A stretch of DNA of 64,000 nucleotides from Sphingomonadales bacterium (GTDB taxonomy: Bacteria; Pseudomonadota; Alphaproteobacteria; Sphingomonadales; Sphingomonadaceae). Positions 33,585 through 42,973 of the stretch are shown piece by piece. Under the pieces are notes generated by a model. The model saw only the letters and a program-made list of their open reading frames with translations. It had not been told where the DNA came from and did not search any database. The stretch spans positions 62,001-126,000 of the forward strand of contig JAIXOE010000057.1 in the NCBI GenBank assembly GCA_027486895.1, written 5' to 3'. Every line of letters begins with the position of its first letter. Within the stretch, counting starts at the first letter, position 1. The translations under genes and the position numbers were made by a program.

Positions 33585-36452
33585 TTATTTCGTGGTTTTG
33601 GAAATCGTCTCGTCAGGTAATGCGCGGAATGTGAACTGCGCTGGCTTGCCGAGATATTGCTTGGCAAGTGTCCATATATCCTGCGCAGTAATGGATTTGA
33701 ACGTTTTTTCGTTCTGCCGAAACCGGTTCAGCTTGTCTGGATTGCTCTGGGCTTCTGCTGCAATACCAAGCCATGTCGGGTTGCGCTTTTTCCAGTCGGC
33801 ATAGCTTTCGAGCACAGGTTTACGCGCGCGTTCGAACAGGTCACCGTCAACGGGCGCCTGCAGGATTTCCGCCATGACCTGATCAACGGCATTTCCGATG
33901 GCCGTCAGGTCTTTCGGGTCGCCAGATGTGCCAATCGAAAAAGTACCGCGGTCGCGATAGATGTCAGACATGTCTGATCCTGCTTGGACGCCATAGGTCG
34001 CACCAAGCTTCTCACGCAATTCGTCGGTTAGCCGAAGCGTAACGACACGGGCCAACAGGTCCATCGACTGCGTTAGCTTTAGGTCGCTATCGCCCGTGGT
34101 GGTCCAGATACGGCGCCATCCCAGTTGATTGGCTTCACCTTTGTGCGGGATGTCGAAATTCCCGCTTGCTGAGCTCCAGCTTGCTTCTTGAGGTGCAATG
34201 TCTGCTGCCCCTCTTCGCTTGGGCATCGCGCCAAAAGTGCGCGCAACAGCGGCAATTGTTGCGGTTTCATTGAGATCGCCAACTATCGCGATTTCCATCC
34301 TGTTTTGGATAAGGGCATCACCCAACGCAGATTTCAGCTGCGCAAAATCCGCCGCTTGAATGTCTTCCAATGGGGCAAGCGCAAAGCGGGGGTCGTTGTC
34401 CGTCATGATCTTAGCCATAGCGATGCTCAACGCCGATCCCGGCGATGCGTCCAGCCGCGCGTAGAGCTCTGGCAGTGGACGGCGGAACAAGCGCAGGGCG
34501 CTTTCGGAATAGCCGGGATATTTGGTGTACGCTGCCATCACCTGCAACTGGCGTTCCAAATCCACTGGTGCAACAGAACCCGTGCTGCCGAAATAGTCTT
34601 CAGCAACGCCGAATGACGTCGTGACGGTTGTTCCGGCAAGTAACGATCGCAGGTCTTCAAAGTCATGCGCTTCAAGGCCTCCGGAAACATAGGCTCCGGA
34701 CATCAGCCACGCCAACACCGCGTTGTCCTTGCCAAAATGCAATCGTCCGCCATCGATCCGCAGCGAATAGCGGACTCGGTTGTCTTCGAAATCGGTTTTT
34801 TTGAGGTTTAGCAACACACCATTGGCGAAGCGAATCGTGCGAATGCCCAAGTCAGCCACGACTATATCTTCGACGACGGTGCCCGCTGGGCCGAAGTCGG
34901 TATAGGCAAAGGCCGTTGCCGCGCGTGCTACGGGTGCAGTTACCGCAACAGACCGGCTTGCGGCATAGGCCGCCAAGATATCATCGGGCTGCGCACCTGA
35001 ACTCTGCTTTGTTGAAAGAAAAATCTGCGGCGCTGTCAATTGTCCGAACCATTTTCCAAATTCGGCATCAATGGCCGTCTTTGACATAAACGGACGCAAC
35101 TGGCGCCATAGCAGCAGGCGATACTCGTCCGAGTTGTACACGTCATCGTCAAGTCCAACCAATCCGTTGGCAATGGAAGCGCTTTGCTCGGTGCCTTCTT
35201 CCTTGGCATTGTTTTCATACGCCGTGTCGAGGCGTTTTATCTGCTCGGCAACTTCGGCGTCATCAAATCCATATTGCACGGCCTGCCGGATAGCTTGTTC
35301 TGTAAACGGCAGCAGTGCCCGCCAACTTCCGTCTTTGCCGCCTGCACTAAAGCCGACTGCGGCATAACTGTCGCATGTACCCAAGGCGAAGTTTACACCA
35401 CCGCCCAGAAAGGGAATGTCCGCCGAACGCGACCGGCGGCTTATCCGCTGGGAAATGATTGCAGATGCAATTTGCATCTTTAGTTCAACCATGGCCCGTT
35501 CAACCGTGTCTGGTCGGGGTTTGTCCTTGAGAAACTGTTGTACGCCGATGGCTTCACCGATTTCAGGATGGGTAAAACTCGCGGCAGACAAGCCGCGCGT
35601 CGTATCGAGTTCGCAACGGTCAAGGTCCCGCAATGGTGGCGCCGTGACCTGCCAATCGGCGAATTTGTTCACCAACTCGCGTTCAATCGCGACAGGGTCC
35701 ACAGGCCCAACAACGATGATTTTGATCCGGTCTGGCCGATACCATTTGCGATACAACGCTTTCAACCGGTCCGCCGGTGCGGTTTCGATGATCTCGGACA
35801 GCCCAATGGGGTAACGGGTCGAAAAATAGGTGTTTGGGTAAAACAGATCGTTGGCTGCCCGGCCACTTTTAAAGGCGAAATTCTCACGCTCGCGTCGCTC
35901 AGCCAATATGATCCCACGCTCACGATCAACGGATGCGGGGTTAAACGAGATATTCCCGGCGGTCTCGCGCATCAGGAACAGAGCGCGCTCGATCAGGCGC
36001 GGGTCGGCCTTTGGCAGATCAAGTTTATACTGAGTCTGCGTGTAACCCGTTGAGGCGTTCGTATCGGCGCCAAAGGATAGGCCAAGCCGCTCAAGCATTT
36101 TGACCATTTCGCCTTCGGGCACATTAGTGCTGCCGTTAAAGGCCATATGCTCAATGAAATGCGCAAGGCCTTGCTCGTCATCGGCTTCCGCTGCTGAACC
36201 GAAGTCGATGGCCATGCGAACAAGCACCTGATTTTGCGGACGCTGGTTCGGGCGAATGGCATAACGCAGGCCATTGGAAAGCTTGCCATATATAATGCTT
36301 GGATCGGGTTCGAGATTTGAGGTCTCGGCATTCCAGGGTCCGCTCCGCTCCGCACCGGCGACTTGCGCTCGCTCTTGTGGCGCAGCGGACAAAGCTGATG
36401 GGCCTGCAACACAGGCAGCCATCACCAATACGAACATAAGCGCCTTTTTCAT
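33585..36452 (-). CDS. M16 family (insulinase-like) zinc metallopeptidase
   Basis: 955 residues with a signal peptide (MKKALMFVLVMAACVAGPSA, cut near ALSA) so probably periplasmic. The inverted zinc motif HFIEH is at residues 98-102, with a downstream Glu in the AERRERENFAFKSG region; the C-terminal half is a second, non-catalytic M16 repeat. Size and layout match PqqL-type peptidases that degrade imported or misfolded peptides. The ATG at 36452 follows AAGGTG; the frame extends 15 codons further. It lies between purC and purS on the same strand, an unusual place for a protease. Confidence 0.9.
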   Translation of the reverse strand: MKKALMFVLVMAACVAGPSALSAAPQERAQVAGAERSGPWNAETSNLEPDPSIIYGKLSNGLRYAIRPNQRPQNQVLVRMAIDFGSAAEADDEQGLAHFIEHMAFNGSTNVPEGEMVKMLERLGLSFGADTNASTGYTQTQYKLDLPKADPRLIERALFLMRETAGNISFNPASVDRERGIILAERRERENFAFKSGRAANDLFYPNTYFSTRYPIGLSEIIETAPADRLKALYRKWYRPDRIKIIVVGPVDPVAIERELVNKFADWQVTAPPLRDLDRCELDTTRGLSAASFTHPEIGEAIGVQQFLKDKPRPDTVERAMVELKMQIASAIISQRISRRSRSADIPFLGGGVNFALGTCDSYAAVGFSAGGKDGSWRALLPFTEQAIRQAVQYGFDDAEVAEQIKRLDTAYENNAKEEGTEQSASIANGLVGLDDDVYNSDEYRLLLWRQLRPFMSKTAIDAEFGKWFGQLTAPQIFLSTKQSSGAQPDDILAAYAASRSVAVTAPVARAATAFAYTDFGPAGTVVEDIVVADLGIRTIRFANGVLLNLKKTDFEDNRVRYSLRIDGGRLHFGKDNAVLAWLMSGAYVSGGLEAHDFEDLRSLLAGTTVTTSFGVAEDYFGSTGSVAPVDLERQLQVMAAYTKYPGYSESALRLFRRPLPELYARLDASPGSALSIAMAKIMTDNDPRFALAPLEDIQAADFAQLKSALGDALIQNRMEIAIVGDLNETATIAAVARTFGAMPKRRGAADIAPQEASWSSASGNFDIPHKGEANQLGWRRIWTTTGDSDLKLTQSMDLLARVVTLRLTDELREKLGATYGVQAGSDMSDIYRDRGTFSIGTSGDPKDLTAIGNAVDQVMAEILQAPVDGDLFERARKPVLESYADWKKRNPTWLGIAAEAQSNPDKLNRFRQNEKTFKSITAQDIWTLAKQYLGKPAQFTFRALPDETISKTTK

Positions 36453-36513
36453 CGATTCACCTTGTCCAAAGAAAGGCACCGATAAGCAATAGACCAAGGT
36501 GTAAATTCTTGAT

Positions 36514-37293
36514 TTACTTACCTTTACGTAAGCGGTGGCTAACCATATCGAGCACAGCGCCTTCGCTTTCGTCGGGCATCAGACCAAGTCGGCGCGCCAC
36601 TTCTTGATAAGCTTCGGCTTCACCACCCAAGTCGCGGCGGAAGCGATCCTTATCAAGCTTTTCACCTGTTTCGATGTCCCAAAGGCGGCATCCATCCGGG
36701 CTGATTTCGTCCGCCAAAATGATGCGCGAAAAATCGCCGTCAAACAGCCGACCAAACTCGAGTTTAAAGTCGACCAAACGAATGCCGATGGCCGCGAACA
36801 TGCCGCACATGAAGTCGTTTATGCGGATGGCCATCGAAGAAATGTCCTGCATCTCTTCCTGTGTGGCCCAGCCAAAGCACGCGATATGCTCTTCGGCTAC
36901 AAGCGGGTCGCCGAGACTGTCGTCTTTGTAGCAATATTCCAAGAGTGTGTGGGGCAGGGGTGTGCCTTCTTCAATGCCAAGCCGCTTGGACAAAGTGCCC
37001 GCAGCGACATTACGCACAATCACCTCAATCGGCACGATCTCCACTTGCCGGATGAGCTGCTCGCGCATGTTCAGGCGGCGGATGAAGTGTGTGGGAATGC
37101 CAATATGGCTAAGGCGCGTGAAGACATGCTCCGAGACCCGATTGTTAATGACGCCCTTGCCCGCGATTGTACCCTTTTTCTGGGCATTAAAGGCGGTCGC
37201 ATCATCTTTGAAATACTGGATCAGCGTGCCGGGTTCAGGACCTTCATATAGAATCTTGGCCTTGCCTTCGTATATTTTGCGGCGGCGGGTCAT
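36514..37293 (-). CDS. purC: SAICAR synthase (phosphoribosylaminoimidazole-succinocarboxamide synthase)
   Basis: Joins CAIR with aspartate in purine synthesis, ATP dependent. 259 residues from the ATG at 37293 (AGGGACC upstream); a 43-residue in-frame extension is rejected because the normal N-terminus is [22 protein letters not shown]. Seen: the SLGDPLV region, the VDFKLEFGR motif and [14 protein letters not shown]. Same strand as purS and purQ. Confidence 0.96.
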   Translation of the reverse strand: MTRRRKIYEGKAKILYEGPEPGTLIQYFKDDATAFNAQKKGTIAGKGVINNRVSEHVFTRLSHIGIPTHFIRRLNMREQLIRQVEIVPIEVIVRNVAAGTLSKRLGIEEGTPLPHTLLEYCYKDDSLGDPLVAEEHIACFGWATQEEMQDISSMAIRINDFMCGMFAAIGIRLVDFKLEFGRLFDGDFSRIILADEISPDGCRLWDIETGEKLDKDRFRRDLGGEAEAYQEVARRLGLMPDESEGAVLDMVSHRLRKGK

Positions 37294-37446
37294 ATGCGGT
37301 CCCTGACTTTGCTTAAAATGACGTGCCCCGGCTGCGCCGGTCATAAATAAACCAAACGTTGCCGGGGCATTTATATCGCTATAATCCATTGCATGCGGCG
37401 GCGCAATTCGAGATAGGCCCATTAACGGACACGAAAGGACAGATTT

Positions 37447-38205
37447 TTGCCAATCGATCTGGATTTGCTGCTTCAGGCCTACGCCAATGGCATATTCCCG
37501 ATGTCTGATGCCCGTGACGATCCCGATACCTTTTGGATTGAACCAGAATATCGCGCAATTTTGCCGCTAGAAAGTTTTCGGCTCTCGAAATCACTGGCGA
37601 AAACGATCCGGCAGGGGCGATTTACAGTCACTGTCGATACCGCCTTTGCCCAAGTTATCGCGACATGCGCCGAGTCGCAGGACGATAGGCGCGACACGTG
37701 GATAAACCCTGATATCGAGGACTCTTTTCGCGAACTGCATGAAAGAGGCCGCGCCCACAGCGTGGAGTGTTGGGCCGACGGCCGACTAGTCGGCGGGCTA
37801 TACGGGTTAGCGATGGGCCGCGCATTCTTTGGTGAAAGCATGTTCTCGCGCGAAACGGATGCATCAAAAGTGGCGCTGGCATGGCTTGTGGCACGCCTTA
37901 AGATCGGCGGATTCGAATTGTTGGATTGTCAGTTTATGACGGACCATCTGGCAAGCCTTGGCGCGATCGAAATCACGCAAAGCGCTTATCTCAATTTATT
38001 GGAATCGGCGCTGACCAGAGCCGTTCAGGCTTCGTCGGGTTTGGCTTCTTCACCTGCTGCAGCAGCTGGTTCCGCGGGCGCAGACTGGGGGGCACTTGAC
38101 GGTGCTTTGGCCGCTGGCGCTGGCGCCTCTTCCGATGATTTTTCCTCGACCGGCGCTTCTTCCCCGGGGAAGCTCATTTTGCAGCTTTTGACCCAGACAT
38201 CGTAG
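37447..38205 (+). CDS. aat: Leucyl/phenylalanyl-tRNA-protein transferase
   Basis: Adds Leu or Phe from tRNA to N-terminal Arg/Lys for N-end-rule degradation. Typical motifs: [73 protein letters not shown]. Start is TTG after GAAAGGA. The family core ends near residue 193; the remaining roughly 60 residues (Ala/Ser/Gly-rich) are encoded antisense to the convergent DUF2155 gene and have no family counterpart, so they look like read-through past a lost stop. Confidence 0.93.
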   Translation: MPIDLDLLLQAYANGIFPMSDARDDPDTFWIEPEYRAILPLESFRLSKSLAKTIRQGRFTVTVDTAFAQVIATCAESQDDRRDTWINPDIEDSFRELHERGRAHSVECWADGRLVGGLYGLAMGRAFFGESMFSRETDASKVALAWLVARLKIGGFELLDCQFMTDHLASLGAIEITQSAYLNLLESALTRAVQASSGLASSPAAAAGSAGADWGALDGALAAGAGASSDDFSSTGASSPGKLILQLLTQTS

Positions 38206-38651
38206 ACGGGGTGTTCGACAACATTTGCAGCAGGGTTTTCTTTGAACAGCCAGCCTGAAAACACACTGCGCCATCTTTCGGCATCGGTTGTGCCCGGCGG
38301 ACGCTCGTTTACCAGCAACTGAACAAATGCACCTTCATCAGGGTAGTTTTCCCAAGGTGCTGTTTTTTCGCAGGCACGTAATCTCACGACGACCTTGCCA
38401 AAGCGAATGGCTTCGCCCGGTTTAAGTTCAATGTCGCGCGTCTGTCCGTTGCGCTTATTCAACAGGCCCAGCACAGCCACACGTTCTGCCATGGGTGTGC
38501 CAAGTGAATTGTCGGAAGTCGCGACAATCCGGTCTTCGGTCGCTTGTGCCTTGCCGGATTTTGCGGGTGCTAGCTTTTCTTCGTCGGATGGTCCGCACGC
38601 CGCGAGCGTTGCCAGCAACGGCAGCAGCATCAGGCTGTGCGGGCGGATCAT
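38025..38651 (-). CDS. DUF2155 domain-containing lipoprotein
   Basis: 208 residues. Lipobox ATLAACG near residues 14-20, central DUF2155 domain ([50 protein letters not shown]), then a Pro/Ala/Glu-rich disordered tail whose DNA overlaps the end of aat by 181 bp. Cell-envelope protein of unknown function, conserved beside NDUFA12 and aat in alphaproteobacteria. The start at 38651 overlaps the preceding stop as ATGA. Confidence 0.9.
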   Translation of the reverse strand: MIRPHSLMLLPLLATLAACGPSDEEKLAPAKSGKAQATEDRIVATSDNSLGTPMAERVAVLGLLNKRNGQTRDIELKPGEAIRFGKVVVRLRACEKTAPWENYPDEGAFVQLLVNERPPGTTDAERWRSVFSGWLFKENPAANVVEHPVYDVWVKSCKMSFPGEEAPVEEKSSEEAPAPAAKAPSSAPQSAPAEPAAAAGEEAKPDEA

Positions 38652-39034
38652 GATGCGTCGGGACTCCACGCCTCATAGTCGCCAGTGGCGGGGGCACGAT
38701 GGCCGCCACGCTCGATCGATCCCGCTGGCCGATAGGCACGATCAGTCCCCGTCAAATTGGGCTCTGGCAATGTTTCATACCCGCGGAGTGGCGGCAGATA
38801 GCTCTCTGGATCGCCATCATGGGTGCCGTGCAACCATCCGTGCCAGTCGGGCGCAACGCGGCTTGCGTCATTCGCGCCATTGTAGATAACCCAGCGACGT
38901 TTGCCGTCGGCGGACTGATAATATTTGTTTCCCTCGGCGTCGCTGCCCACAGCTTTGCCCTTACGCCAGCTGTAGATCGCCGTACCGATGGTGGCACCGT
39001 CCCACCATGTGAAGATTTTACCGAGAATTCCCAT
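38648..39034 (-). CDS. NDUFA12-like complex I accessory protein
   Basis: 128 residues homologous to the mitochondrial NADH dehydrogenase subunit NDUFA12, an accessory protein of complex I: GKIFTWWDGATIGTAIYSWRKG, EGNKYYQ, RRWVIYNGANDASRVAPDWHGWLHG. The ATG at 39034 is preferred; 12 in-frame codons upstream lack conserved sequence. Presence of this subunit is typical of alphaproteobacteria. Confidence 0.93.
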   Translation of the reverse strand: MGILGKIFTWWDGATIGTAIYSWRKGKAVGSDAEGNKYYQSADGKRRWVIYNGANDASRVAPDWHGWLHGTHDGDPESYLPPLRGYETLPEPNLTGTDRAYRPAGSIERGGHRAPATGDYEAWSPDAS

Positions 39035-39082
39035 GGACCCGCGATTAGGAGCAAGCACGTTGAGGTGCAATCCCTATTTGGG

Positions 39083-39595
39083 TTACTTTGCGGTCCATTT
39101 TACCTTGTCACCCGCTGAAATACCCAGTTCGGCGGACAACCCCCCGCGTAGCTCCAAAACTGCGCCAACAGGTTCACCCGAAGCAACCGGCGTTGTGGAG
39201 TAAGGAATTGTGTTTTCGGCGATGCTCTCAATCGTACCGTTTGTCCGGACGAAAATTATGTCGAGCGGGATCACCGTATTCTTCATCCAGAAGCTTGCCA
39301 TCCGTGGTTCAGGAAAGGGGAATACCATTCCCGCATTGTCCGCAAGCTCGGTACGGAACATCAACCCCTTGGCCTGCTGCATCGATGTCTGAGCGAGTTC
39401 GACGGTAAAAGCCCGGATCTTCGCGCCACTGGTGATGCATAATGTCACTTGTTCAAGCCCCGCGGCTGACTGACCTGCACCTGTTCCGGGTTTGCAGCCT
39501 GCGGTCTGGTTTCCGCCATTGGCGGGCATCGTGCACGCGGCAAGCGAAAGGGCGGTAACGTAAATACCCATTTTGCCAAGCTGACTTAAACTCAT
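39083..39595 (-). CDS. DUF192 domain-containing lipoprotein
   Basis: 170 residues with a lipobox (YVTALSLAAC) and the DUF192 beta-rich domain (ELAQTSMQQAKGLMFRTELADNAGMVFPFPEPRMASFWMKNTVIPLDIIFV). Exported protein of unknown function. Start at 39595 overlaps the DUF2807 stop as ATGA, hinting at coupling. Confidence 0.88.
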   Translation of the reverse strand: MSLSQLGKMGIYVTALSLAACTMPANGGNQTAGCKPGTGAGQSAAGLEQVTLCITSGAKIRAFTVELAQTSMQQAKGLMFRTELADNAGMVFPFPEPRMASFWMKNTVIPLDIIFVRTNGTIESIAENTIPYSTTPVASGEPVGAVLELRGGLSAELGISAGDKVKWTAK

Positions 39596-40353
39596 TTGCG
39601 CGATCCTTTTTCTATTCTGGCACAGTTTATAGCGGCACTTCCTGCCTGCTTCACAAAACAACTTCCGCTTCCACCTACATTGATCGTCCCGGTTCCGCGA
39701 TTAAAGATATTGGCTTCTTCACCAACATTCACGCTGGATGCCCCATTGCCAATATGTTCGAGCCGCAAAGTGCGCATTGGAACATTTGCGGCATCAAAAT
39801 TACCGGTGCCATTTAACGTTACGCGCCCCTCGCGCACGTTGCCGTCCTTGATGTCGATCCGTCCATTGCCGTCGATTGCTGCGGAGAATTGGTCCGTGAG
39901 AAGCCTGTCGACCAGTATGGAGCCATTGCCCGCAACCAGCATCCGGACGGCGTCTTGTTGCTTTACCTCTGAAATTTGCAGAGTTCCATTGCCGCTTACA
40001 GTCGCGTCTTTGACGGCCTGCGTTGATAACATGACCTCAAGCGGCTGAGTCATCGGAACGCCTTTTGCGTTGTTCAAAGCACCCTGAAGACGCACACGCA
40101 AAGTCATGCCGACACGTTCAAGTTTCAGGGCGTCGAGTATCCTTTTGTCGCCTTTGGCTTTGGCAGACGGGGCCTTGCCGGTTTGCACCTGTACTTTGAT
40201 ATCGCCGATGACTTGAATATTTTCAAAGCTGGCGACGAGTATTTTGCGTTCATCAGCTAGGGCAGGCCTCTCCGTAAAAAGTCCTACGGACAGCGATAGG
40301 GCAACACCTAATGTGCCAATGTTGCTTCGCCCCATTCGACCCAGCCAAGCCAT
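39592..40353 (-). CDS. DUF2807 (GIN-domain) exported protein, copy A
   Basis: 253 residues: signal peptide (GTLGVALSLSVGLFTERPALA) and a beta-helix-like domain with repeated short G-N-G or G-S-G turns (VSGNGTLQI, VAGNGSILV, IDGNGRIDI, LNGTGNFDA), the DUF2807 pattern. Probably periplasmic or surface adhesin-like; function unknown. AAAGGA ribosome site before the ATG. A second DUF2807 gene lies 0.6 kb upstream, beyond a methyltransferase gene that overlaps this one by 46 bp. Confidence 0.85.
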   Translation of the reverse strand: MAWLGRMGRSNIGTLGVALSLSVGLFTERPALADERKILVASFENIQVIGDIKVQVQTGKAPSAKAKGDKRILDALKLERVGMTLRVRLQGALNNAKGVPMTQPLEVMLSTQAVKDATVSGNGTLQISEVKQQDAVRMLVAGNGSILVDRLLTDQFSAAIDGNGRIDIKDGNVREGRVTLNGTGNFDAANVPMRTLRLEHIGNGASSVNVGEEANIFNRGTGTINVGGSGSCFVKQAGSAAINCARIEKGSRK

Positions 40354-40934
40354 TTTGGTGTCCTTTTCATATAATGTCCTTGTGGCGCATCACACACAAA
40401 GCCAGCGTCCGATATGGCCCCAGTTACTTGCCGGGTCAAATGGCATCCGCCGGCAATATGTTTCCAAACAGGCTCAATCCTATTTTGCCATATGGCAGCA
40501 GCAGGGTCTGGCGCTTTGCCATGCTCCAAATATATCAGCCGTCCGCCAGGGCGAAGGACGCGTCGGACCTCCGAAAGCGCGGCGGTCGGATCTTGAACCG
40601 AACACAAGGTGAAGGTGGTAACAACCGAGTCAAAGCTGCGCGCGGCAAATGGCAGTTCCTCAGCGATGCCGTTCGCGAAGTTTGCGCTTCGTCCCGATTG
40701 CGAAAGCGCATCTTGCGCTCGTGCCAGCAACTCCGGTGATGGATCAACGCCAGATAGGGATCGCACTTGCGACCAGTCATAAAATTGCAGGTTTGTCCCC
40801 CCGCCACATCCCAGTTCCAGAATGTCTCCAGCAGCGCGCGGAACAACCTTTGCGCGATCCCGCATCACCGCAGGCTGCGTACAAGCGCAACCAATAAGGC
40901 GGGGCATAACATGCCGGTCCCACCAACCATTCAT
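40308..40934 (-). CDS. Class I SAM-dependent methyltransferase
   Basis: 208 residues with motif I ILELGCGGGTNLQFYD, motif II FDSVVTTFTLCSV and the GGRLIYLEHG strand, similar to UbiE/phospholipid or small-molecule methyltransferases. The C-terminus (GHYMKRTPKWLGWVEWG) is encoded over the first codons of the next gene (46 bp overlap). Substrate not evident. Confidence 0.88.
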   Translation of the reverse strand: MNGWWDRHVMPRLIGCACTQPAVMRDRAKVVPRAAGDILELGCGGGTNLQFYDWSQVRSLSGVDPSPELLARAQDALSQSGRSANFANGIAEELPFAARSFDSVVTTFTLCSVQDPTAALSEVRRVLRPGGRLIYLEHGKAPDPAAAIWQNRIEPVWKHIAGGCHLTRQVTGAISDAGFVCDAPQGHYMKRTPKWLGWVEWGEATLAH

Positions 40935-40953
40935 GCGGGTATCCTCTCTCGTC

Positions 40954-41706
40954 TTATGAGCAATTTATGTTTCCCGAACCCATAGATTTCGAGGTGCAAG
41001 TTGCACCGCCGGTAACATTTATGTCTCCGCTGCCGGCGACTTTTGCTTCGACCTTTCCAGTGGCGTTGATGCTTACATCACCCGATCCTGCGATCGATAG
41101 CTCGGCATTTGTTGTGGTCAGTTTTTGGCCATTGATGGTGCCTGAACCGGCCACTGAAAAATCGACATTCTCGGCCGTTCCAGAAATGATGGCATCGCCC
41201 GAACCGGCAATTTTCGTTTCCAATGTTTTGGCCGCGACTTCGGCGACTTTCAGGCTGCCTGAGCCCGCAATTTTGACCTTGACGGTATCACCCTCCATTT
41301 TGTCCGCGGTGAAATCGCCTGAGCCAGCCAATGATGCGGCCGATAATTTGGGCGCGGTGATCGTGATGGTAACGCCTTCGCCTTCGTCGCCGAACCAGTT
41401 GCCCTTGGTACGGCCAATTTTGATTGTACCATCTTCCAATTTATAACGAAGGGTCGCGACGGCCTTGGCATTGCCTTCCGCTTTAATGGTGAAGGCATCG
41501 CTCGTTACAAAGACGATGTTGTCAGGGCCAAGTGCCTTTACCTCAGTAAACGCAGCAGTTGTTGCCGCAGTTGTGGAGATCGTCTTGCCATTCTCAAACG
41601 CGCTGCCATCTGAATTTTTAATATCATCGACAGCGTCCGAAACGGAGTAACCACATGCGGTTAACGCGAGTGCGGCAAGCGGCAGAAAAAATGTGATTTT
41701 ACGCAT
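40954..41706 (-). CDS. DUF2807 (GIN-domain) lipoprotein, copy B
   Basis: 250 residues with lipobox ALTACG near residue 18 and many GSGD-type turns (AGSGDFTADKM, AGSGSLKV, AGSGDAII, AGSGTING, AGSGDVSI, AGSGDINV), the beta-helical DUF2807 pattern. Envelope protein of unknown role. Ribosome site AAGGAG is seen just before the ATG. The promoter region carries a perfect palindrome (41721-41742). Confidence 0.88.
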   Translation of the reverse strand: MRKITFFLPLAALALTACGYSVSDAVDDIKNSDGSAFENGKTISTTAATTAAFTEVKALGPDNIVFVTSDAFTIKAEGNAKAVATLRYKLEDGTIKIGRTKGNWFGDEGEGVTITITAPKLSAASLAGSGDFTADKMEGDTVKVKIAGSGSLKVAEVAAKTLETKIAGSGDAIISGTAENVDFSVAGSGTINGQKLTTTNAELSIAGSGDVSINATGKVEAKVAGSGDINVTGGATCTSKSMGSGNINCS

Positions 41707-41720
41707 GGGTCAATCTCCTT

Positions 41721-41742
41721 GTGTATTGTTGTTATAATACAC
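41721..41742. promoter_or_regulatory. Palindrome in the promoter of DUF2807 copy B
   Basis: GTGTATT (41721-41727) and AATACAC (41736-41742) form perfect 7-bp arms around 8 bp. It lies 15-36 bp before the start codon and includes TATTAT/TATAAC, plausible -10 sequences, so a bound regulator would block transcription. Candidate operator; regulator unknown. Confidence 0.45.
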
Positions 41743-41779
41743 TTCAGCAATGTAACTCAAGAACAAATCGCAAGCCGTC

Positions 41780-42973
41780 CTACAAACCCATTTCACCCAG
41801 AATCTTCGGGATTTTTTCTTTGAAGGGAAAAAAGCCCTTTGTGGCATGCGGCCAGAATTTCTCGTCCCATTTCCGGCGGATTTGGACCAGAGATATGCCC
41901 TCCCGATCCAGACGCGGAGCTAATTCTGCCAAATGGTCAGCAACCGGACCCACTGGCGCGTAAGGGGTAATAATTTGTTCGGCACCTGCTTCCTTTGCAT
42001 GTGTGATCAAGGTTTCGACATCAAATGTATCAACGACATCGGTCGGACATTTAAATGTCCCGCTGATCCGTTCTGCGGCGTCGCTTGCTGCGCTTGCGAC
42101 GAAACCGCGCGCATTGTCTCCCCATAAGGTTGCGGGATCGGCTGCAACGACAGCCTTCCTGATCGCCGTCGAACTACTAAAGAGGGACTCTGGGTTCATG
42201 TCGTCGGGTGTCACCAACAACAATGCCGGCTTTTGCTCGTCCACTTGGACGGAGAATGGCACCGGACGTTGATTTATGGCGGTCAAATCAGCTGGAATTG
42301 TGGCAGTCGTTGCCAGCCCTTTTGGTTCAAATCGTCCATTGGTGTAGCGTGCGATGTTATCCGTTGTCGCAAGATAGGTTTTGCCAGCGGTTTGCAAGCC
42401 AGCCACCCAGCGCCATGACAATGTGTTGCTCGCTGCGTCGGCGTCAACCAAGTGACGCAAGAAAAAATCTGCGCCCAACGCCCAAGGTAATCGCAGTGTA
42501 AAAATCCAGATCGAGGCAAACCACATTCTGGCGTGGTTATGCAGATAGCCCGTCTCCACCAGCTCGCGCGCCCAATCGTCAAAGCCTTCAATGCCAGTCT
42601 GCCCAGCCTCGGCGTTGCGGATTGCGCGCGCGTTGGGAAAGCTGTCACGCTGCCCGTCGCGTTCTGCCTGAAACTGCGTCCACACAGACGGGCGCATTTC
42701 CAACCAGCCTTTCCAATATGTGCGCCACAATACTTCCTGAATATATTTTTCGGCTGCTGCCAGGCTGTGCCGTTCCAGAACGGCTTGGACAACTTCGTGC
42801 TCCGTAATCATCCGGTAGCGAAGATAGGGCGACAGCTTGGATACCGCGCTGGGCTGATCTGGACCTGAATCGGTGTTGCGGCCAAACGCATAATTCTGCC
42901 CCGCGCCGGGTATAAACTGGGCAAGACGCGAAAGCGCGGCATTCCGCGACGCGGGAAAAATATCGGTTATCAT
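41780..42973 (-). CDS. Photolyase-like FAD-binding protein with permuted domain order
   Basis: 397 residues. The N-terminal about 245 residues match the photolyase FAD domain: LSPYLRYRMI, YIQEVLWRTYWKGWLE, GYLHNHARMWFASIW, and ASNTLSWRWVAGLQTAGKTYLATTDNIARYTNGRF. The C-terminal about 140 residues (PALLLVTPDDMNPESL, AKEAGAEQIITPYAPVGPVADHLAEL, FWPHATKGFFPFKEKIP) look like the alpha/beta antenna domain that normally comes first. Start fixed by TAATG overlap with the upstream DCC gene. Could repair DNA or sense light; not shown. Confidence 0.82.
   Translation of the reverse strand: MITDIFPASRNAALSRLAQFIPGAGQNYAFGRNTDSGPDQPSAVSKLSPYLRYRMITEHEVVQAVLERHSLAAAEKYIQEVLWRTYWKGWLEMRPSVWTQFQAERDGQRDSFPNARAIRNAEAGQTGIEGFDDWARELVETGYLHNHARMWFASIWIFTLRLPWALGADFFLRHLVDADAASNTLSWRWVAGLQTAGKTYLATTDNIARYTNGRFEPKGLATTATIPADLTAINQRPVPFSVQVDEQKPALLLVTPDDMNPESLFSSSTAIRKAVVAADPATLWGDNARGFVASAASDAAERISGTFKCPTDVVDTFDVETLITHAKEAGAEQIITPYAPVGPVADHLAELAPRLDREGISLVQIRRKWDEKFWPHATKGFFPFKEKIPKILGEMGL

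Noticed and set aside
40967-41446. 159-codon plus-strand ORF rich in Pro/Ser/Ala
   Set aside because: Mirror of the repetitive GSGD codons of the DUF2807 gene on the opposite strand.
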